Translations under genes and position numbers: made by a program
Notes under the pieces: model-generated
The model's input: only the letters and a program-made list of their open reading frames with translations
The model's database searches: none
Told to the model about the DNA's origin: nothing
Shown here: positions 37,890 through 42,162 of the stretch, in pieces
Layout: each line of letters begins with the position of its first letter
Numbering within the stretch: the stretch's first letter is position 1
DNA from: Caldifarciminota bacterium
GTDB taxonomy: Bacteria > Hydrothermota > Hydrothermia > LBFQ01
Length of the DNA stretch: 42,162 nucleotides
Assembly (NCBI GenBank): GCA_027003075.1
Contig: JALWYV010000042.1
Coordinates: 75,146-117,307 of the forward strand
Reading direction: 5' to 3'

Positions 37890-39865
37890 AAAGGATAATA
37901 GAGTACGTTGAACGCCAGGATCCGCTCCTGGCCCTCGCCGTAATACCCATCTCCATAACTTTCCGAGGCATCCTTGAGGGATCCTTTGAGATACTGCGGA
38001 ACCTCCACTTTCAGTCAACCCTCTTCAAGTCCTTTCTGTTCTTCTTCCTCCATCAGGGGGCGTTTTATTTCGCCGCGTTCGTATGGCTCTCCGTTATAGT
38101 CGCCCTCTTCTCCGGTAGAAATATCCTCAACACCTTTAAGTTCGTCGCCACCTTCTCCCCGATAATCGTACTTCCTCCCCTCGTTGACCTCCTCTCCGGA
38201 GGCGGATTCAAGCTCAGGTACATCCTATCGTGGAGGGACGTGGGGGACGTCCTTACGGGTTTCTTCAACCCCTTCGTAAAACTCTCCGGAATAACCTACG
38301 GCATGCGTCTGGAGATCACTCTGGCGATGCTGGGCCTGGCCCTGTACGCCTACCTCTCCCGTCGCAGGGTGATGGACGCCATCCTGACAGCCATCTTTAC
38401 CTTCTTTACTCTCATGCTCATCGGTTCCCTGCCCGCCGTCGTTATAGGGTTAACCGGAATACCCAGCGTGTTCAGGCCCGAATTCGCCTCCCTGATCCCG
38501 GACGACACCCTCCGCTACTCTCTGTTGGAGGTGTTCGCGCTCGCCCTGGGCCTAATTGTCTTCGCCTTCATGTACAGGAGGGAGTACGCCGTAAGCGTAC
38601 TTACCCTGCGCATACAGAAGCTCCCTTTCTACCTCGTAATGGGTACGGTGGGCTTCGTACTCGGATGGAAGATAGGGGGGGAACTGTGGCCCCACCCTTT
38701 CAAGAACCCCTTTGATTACCTTGCGGTTGTAGGACTTTTACTCGGGCTTACGTTCGCCCATCACTTCGGCGTGATGGTCAACGATTACTTTGACGTGAAG
38801 ATAGACGAGGTAAACAGGAAGAGCACGCCCCTATCCTCGGGTGTCATATCCTTTCGTGAGGCGAAGGTCACGGCGGGCTTGCTGCTGGCTATGGCCATGG
38901 CCACGTTCCTGTCCCTGAACTGGGACGCCTTTCTCCTCGGTCTCGCCCTCCTCGGTCTGGCATGGGTGTACTCCGCCCCCCCGATAAGGACGAAGCGCAT
39001 GTACCTTCTGGGAACCTTCACCCTCGCCCTGATATCCCTCTTCTGCCAGTATACGGGTGCGTCCCTGTGGACGATGGAGAAAACCCTGTTGGTGTACCCT
39101 GCGGAGGTTGCCCTCGCTACGGTTGTCGGGGTCACCTTCGGTTTCATGGTTAAGGACGTGGAGGACGTGGAGGGGGACAGGCGTTTCGGAGTCCGCACGA
39201 ACTACACCCTTTTCGGCATAAAGGTGGGCAGGATACTCTCCGGCCTCTTTACCGGTGGGGTTTTTATACTCCTTCCCCTCATTCTCGGTCTCCCGAAGGC
39301 CCTGATGTTCGCCGTTCCCCTCGGTCTGGTAGCAGGCTTCGTGGCCAGCAGGGAGAGGTTCTACGAGCATGCCCTGTGGCTGCTCTTCTTCCTGCTTCTC
39401 GTACCCCTTTCGTACATGTATCTGAAGAAACCGCCTAAGTCCGCCATGGAGGTGGGGAGTTTACGTACGTATAACCACTACAACTACGCCGTGTGGTCCT
39501 TACGGACGGATACCGCCTCAGGTCGTCGGGTGTTAGACAGTTTACTTACACTCCTTCCCTGCGATCACAGGCTCGTTTCCCTGAAGATGAGGTACCTGCG
39601 GGATACGGATCCCGTATCCGCCATAAGATATTACCGGGATGTGAAAGGGAAATGCAGGTTGAACGGCGAGATAATCTATGCGGCGGCCAGTGCCGCTTTC
39701 CGGGTGGGTGATCTGGATACTTCCGAAGAACTCGCCCGTATATCCGTAAGGGCCGGGGAGATAAGGGCGTTGAGACTCCTCGCCGTGATCTATAAGAGGA
39801 AGGGAATGCTCTACGAGGCCTCGTTGTACGAAAGGCGCTTCAGGAGGCTCGCTCCGAAGATGTGA
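37886..39865 (+). CDS. Three-domain membrane protein: Yip1-like, UbiA prenyltransferase, TPR-like tail
   Basis: A 659-residue fusion. Residues 1-235 form a Yip1-like membrane domain with five or six helices. Residues 250-500 are a UbiA-type prenyltransferase: the Asp-rich motifs are NDYFDVKIDEVNRK (about 299) and KDVEDVEGDRRFGVRT (about 422), with eight or nine helices. Residues 505-659 are soluble with paired helices like TPR (NHYNYAVWSLRTD, YRDVKGKCRLNGEIIY, LRLLAVIYKRKG). UbiA enzymes attach prenyl chains to quinone or lipid head groups; the acceptor here is unknown. It is coupled to rsfS by a GTGA overlap. Confidence 0.8.
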   Translation: MKRIIEYVERQDPLLALAVIPISITFRGILEGSFEILRNLHFQSTLFKSFLFFFLHQGAFYFAAFVWLSVIVALFSGRNILNTFKFVATFSPIIVLPPLVDLLSGGGFKLRYILSWRDVGDVLTGFFNPFVKLSGITYGMRLEITLAMLGLALYAYLSRRRVMDAILTAIFTFFTLMLIGSLPAVVIGLTGIPSVFRPEFASLIPDDTLRYSLLEVFALALGLIVFAFMYRREYAVSVLTLRIQKLPFYLVMGTVGFVLGWKIGGELWPHPFKNPFDYLAVVGLLLGLTFAHHFGVMVNDYFDVKIDEVNRKSTPLSSGVISFREAKVTAGLLLAMAMATFLSLNWDAFLLGLALLGLAWVYSAPPIRTKRMYLLGTFTLALISLFCQYTGASLWTMEKTLLVYPAEVALATVVGVTFGFMVKDVEDVEGDRRFGVRTNYTLFGIKVGRILSGLFTGGVFILLPLILGLPKALMFAVPLGLVAGFVASRERFYEHALWLLFFLLLVPLSYMYLKKPPKSAMEVGSLRTYNHYNYAVWSLRTDTASGRRVLDSLLTLLPCDHRLVSLKMRYLRDTDPVSAIRYYRDVKGKCRLNGEIIYAAASAAFRVGDLDTSEELARISVRAGEIRALRLLAVIYKRKGMLYEASLYERRFRRLAPKM

Positions 39866-39880
39866 CGATTATGCCCGCCG

Positions 39881-39886
39881 TATAAT
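39881..39886 (+). promoter_or_regulatory. -10 element of the Reeler-like gene
   Basis: TATAAT preceded by GCCG, 6 nt before ATG 39893. Confidence 0.6.
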
Positions 39887-39892
39887 TCCGGC

Positions 39893-40606
39893 ATGTTGGT
39901 GTTGTTTCTTAACTACTCGGCTACTCCTCCGGAGGGTTACGCGGGGGACCCGCCCAACAACCGCTACTGTACCTCCTGCCATACCGGAACCCTAAACTCT
40001 GGACCCGGATGGGTGGTTGTCAGGGGGCTTCCCGCCTCATACGATCCGGCCACCACTTACACCCTGACGCTGGTGGTTTACGACACCACGGCCGCCCGCT
40101 TTGGCTGTGAGATGGTGGCCAAGGATACGGTCGGGAACGTGGTGGGTAGTTTTACACCCGTTGGACCTAACACGACGGTGACTTCGGGAGGATACGCCGT
40201 ACATGAGAACGCACCCTACGCCGTGGACAGCTTCGCCTTCGTCTTTGAGTACACCACACCGGACGCATCCACCTACTCCGGCCCCATCGTGATATACGCC
40301 GTAGGGAACGCCGCCAACGGTAACGGCAATACGAGTGGTGACAACGTATATTCCTTCGTGGATACCCTGCTCTCCACCACGGACGTGTCCGAAGTAGTCA
40401 GGGCGGGTGGAGTGATGTTGAATGGCAGGATCCTGACCGTAGAGGCCAAAGGGGAGGTCGTGGACGTAAAGTTGTACGGTAAGGACGGCAGGATGGAGAG
40501 GGTGTTCACGGGTATAGTTTTCGGAAGGAGGAGTATACATCTCAAAGGTGGGGGCGTACTCGTCGTAAGGATAGGGAAGAAGGTCAGAGTTTTCAAGGTC
40601 CTATGA
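39893..40606 (+). CDS. Secreted Reeler/choice-of-anchor V-like protein with one haem motif and sorting tail
   Basis: A 237-residue secreted protein. After a very short hydrophobic start (MLVLFLNYSA) comes PPNNRYCTSCHTG, a single CxxCH haem c motif, then a Reeler-type beta domain (about 35-165, TYTLTLVVYDTTAARFGCEM). The last 65 residues (GVMLNGRILTVEA, VKLYGKDGRM) resemble a type IX-like sorting domain. Proteins of this type occur in FCB-group bacteria and related candidate phyla. No upstream in-frame start exists before a stop at 39863. The stop overlaps the amidotransferase start (ATGA). Confidence 0.75.
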   Translation: MLVLFLNYSATPPEGYAGDPPNNRYCTSCHTGTLNSGPGWVVVRGLPASYDPATTYTLTLVVYDTTAARFGCEMVAKDTVGNVVGSFTPVGPNTTVTSGGYAVHENAPYAVDSFAFVFEYTTPDASTYSGPIVIYAVGNAANGNGNTSGDNVYSFVDTLLSTTDVSEVVRAGGVMLNGRILTVEAKGEVVDVKLYGKDGRMERVFTGIVFGRRSIHLKGGGVLVVRIGKKVRVFKVL

Positions 40607-41256
40607 GAATCCTCATAACGGCGAGCAAGAGGGAGAAGGCCAAGAACTACGTCAACTACTTCTCACCCCTCGGTGAAGTGGACGTTATAACGCCGGAGGA
40701 GGCCCGGATGCCGGAGTTTGATTTCTTAGTTCTATCCGGGGGTGAGGACGTACACCCGAAATACTACGGCGAGGAGATAAGGTACCCCGACCTCGTGGAG
40801 GTGAACGAGGGACGGGACAGGATGGAACTTACCCTTATCGGTCGCGCTCTCCAGAGACGGAGGCCCGTGGTCGGTATATGCAGGGGCATTCAGATCCTTA
40901 CCGTATTCCTCGGAGGACGCCTGTATCAGGACCTCGGTATGGAGGGGTTCAACGCCGGAATGCACAGAGTAAAGGAAGGGGACGCCTACCATCCCGTGAA
41001 GTTCTTTGGCGAATTCAGGGAGATTTTCGGGGAAAGTGGTGAGGTGAACAGCCGCCACCATCAGGGGATAAAGGATCTTCCGGCCGCTCCTCCGGATCTC
41101 GTGGTGTTAGCACGGTCGGACGATGGCCTGATAGAGGCCTTCCGGTCGGACAGCCTGAGGGTCCTGGCCGTCCAGTGGCACCCGGAGAGGCACCGCAGTC
41201 CCATTTCGGAAAGGCTCCTTGAGTACGTTTGGGAGTTCATAGGGCGTACGGAGTAA
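40603..41256 (+). CDS. Class I glutamine amidotransferase-like hydrolase (C26, PuuD type)
   Basis: A 217-residue enzyme with the nucleophile Cys93 in VGICRGIQ and the His193/Glu195 pair in QWHPE, plus the LSGGEDVHPKYYGEE segment typical of gamma-glutamyl-GABA hydrolases and related C26 peptidases. Physiological substrate is not decided by sequence. It overlaps the upstream gene by ATGA, although the two products look unrelated. tRNA-Arg follows 35 nt later. Confidence 0.9.
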   Translation: MRILITASKREKAKNYVNYFSPLGEVDVITPEEARMPEFDFLVLSGGEDVHPKYYGEEIRYPDLVEVNEGRDRMELTLIGRALQRRRPVVGICRGIQILTVFLGGRLYQDLGMEGFNAGMHRVKEGDAYHPVKFFGEFREIFGESGEVNSRHHQGIKDLPAAPPDLVVLARSDDGLIEAFRSDSLRVLAVQWHPERHRSPISERLLEYVWEFIGRTE

Positions 41257-41271
41257 GGAACCCACCGGCCT

Positions 41272-41277
41272 TATAAT
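41272..41277 (+). promoter_or_regulatory. -10 element of tRNA-Arg
   Basis: TATAAT, 13 nt before the mature tRNA 5' end, leaving a short 5' trailer for RNase P. Confidence 0.65.
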
Positions 41278-41290
41278 ATACACCTCAGGT

Positions 41291-41364
41291 GCGCCCGTAG
41301 CTCAATAGGATAGAGCACCTGGCTACGGACCAGGAGGTTGGGGGTTCGAGTCCCTCCGGGCGCG
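41291..41364 (+). tRNA. tRNA-Arg (anticodon ACG)
   Basis: A full cloverleaf: acceptor GCGCCCG/CGGGCGC, D-arm, anticodon stem CCTGG/CCAGG with loop CTACGGA (anticodon ACG), T-arm with GGTTCGAGTCC, discriminator G. CCA is not encoded. A run of six T follows immediately (41365-41370). Confidence 0.96.
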
Positions 41365-41396
41365 TTTTTTCGGGTGGTTTAGAACACGTCAGCCCT

Positions 41397-42162
41397 CTAT
41401 TTTAGGAACGTACCTATGCTTACATGCCCACGCCTTACCTTGAGTCTATACTCATACCACAGAACTCTGCTGTCCATAATGAGAGAGACGCTTGCAAAGT
41501 ACTTCCCATGATGGAGAGATAGATCGGCCAGGTAATAGCAGAAAAATATCCTGCATCCGAATCTGTATCCGTGTCCTCCTATCCCCATACCGATAGATAA
41601 CACCTCGGGATAACCGAATCCCATAACCGCTTTCATAACATCTGTGTATATAACTCTCTCAAAGTAGGAGCTTCCGAAAAACGTGGATAGGTGCAGATCC
41701 GCACCAATTCTGACTGCTCTGGTATGGGATGCGACCTTTAGACCGAACCCTATCCCCGGCATTACGTCCGTTCCCGTCTTATCGCCCGAATACCACCTGA
41801 GAGCTCCTGAAAGGTTAAGATAAGGTTCAACGTCAACGAGAGGTCTTATGAACAGAGACCTTTCTATGAGGTATACCGGGTTGTATCCAAGTTTTACGTT
41901 TACCTGAGTTCCCCATTTCTGGTACACTCTGCTGTATATCTCGTCTCTTCCCACGAATCCGGATACACCGGCTACAATATTTATCCCATCTCTTACAAAA
42001 GACCCATCGTAAATAGGTGCTGAGGGATATATGAACAGTAGTTTCGCGCTTAGACAGAGAAAAGGGGATTACGTTGAGGCTGAAGAGCGGCTCTACCGAG
42101 CCATCGTAATCGTTGCTGAAGGGAGAAAGGGGAAATACCTTTAGAAAGTCTAAGCCTCTCAA
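41397..42162 (-). pseudogene. Outer membrane beta-barrel-like protein, apparent frameshift, partial
   Basis: The C-terminal part (from about 42068 down to 41397) reads as a beta-barrel-like protein (for example LFIYPSAPIYDGSF, VKLGYNPVYLIERSLFIRP). In the same frame a stop lies at 42069-42071. Coding sense continues upstream in another frame (LRGLDFLKVFPLSPFSNDYD, SVEPLFSLNVIPF) to the window edge. The switch falls near 42055-42068 at a CCCCTTTT run. A single-base indel, real or from sequencing, explains it. The true start is beyond the edge. Confidence 0.6.

Noticed and set aside
1-42162. CRISPR array, prophage, integron or attachment-site pair
   Set aside because: No regularly spaced repeats, phage genes, integrase or flanking direct repeats were seen.

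Overview
The window comes from a compact bacterial chromosome, probably of a thermophile with a Gram-negative envelope. The evidence is sequence style and gene content: heavy use of AGG and ATA codons, Lys/Glu/Arg-rich proteins, almost no intergenic space, lipoproteins, beta-barrel outer membrane proteins, a Skp-like chaperone, an ABC lipoprotein-type exporter, the MEP isoprenoid pathway (ispG), and two secreted proteins with C-termini resembling type IX sorting domains. A deep-branching candidate-phylum lineage such as Hydrothermae/WOR-3 would fit. That assignment is inference; no 16S rRNA gene is present.

Layout: 1-1468 divergent yidC and ispG; 2581-5746 an ABC exporter pair and a WbaP-type sugar phosphotransferase; 5824-7552 a sulfide:quinone oxidoreductase-like flavoprotein with a DUF1641 partner, closed by a terminator; 7670-9195 divergent EamA transporter and ribE; 9188-13190 a run with glycerate 2-kinase, a glycosyltransferase, an RNase III-like/dsRBD ORF that reads in frame into a DJ-1/PfpI protein, then a hairpin; 13200-15440 methyltransferase, nucleotidyltransferase and membrane protein; 15418-20580 NAD(P)HX repair enzyme, gatA, site-2 protease and MscS channel; 20889-23306 a four-gene ApbE/FMN-binding module; 23393-26696 rarA, a self-regulated membrane protein/HTH pair and a sugar-nucleotide epimerase; 26704-27341 tRNA-Gln, gatC and a small membrane protein; 27357-32557 HAF-repeat protein, tig, DUF4230, an isolated rplE and an M16-like lipoprotein; 32554-34533 a mercury locus (thioredoxin-like protein, merA, divergent zinc-ribbon/HTH protein); 34494-41256 truA, an isolated V-ATPase subunit F with a lipoprotein and a Skp fusion, rsfS, a Yip1-like/UbiA/TPR fusion, a haem-motif secreted protein and a class I amidotransferase; 41291-41364 tRNA-Arg; then an apparently frameshifted outer membrane protein running off the right edge.

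The most consistent signal is regulatory. Nearly every transcription unit starts with a -10 hexamer (TATAAT, TAGAAT, TAAAAT or TACAAT) lying only 5-10 nt before the start codon. That leaves no room for a Shine-Dalgarno site and implies leaderless mRNAs. The rule corrects several gene starts (ispG, NTP transferase, nnr, the EamA gene with an ATT start) and exposes a promoter for the DJ-1 gene buried inside the RNase III-like frame. The most striking single locus is tRNA-Gln(UUG), whose last base directly abuts the TTG start codon of gatC, which encodes a subunit of the enzyme that makes Gln-tRNA(Gln). tRNA 3' processing could therefore create a leaderless gatC mRNA.
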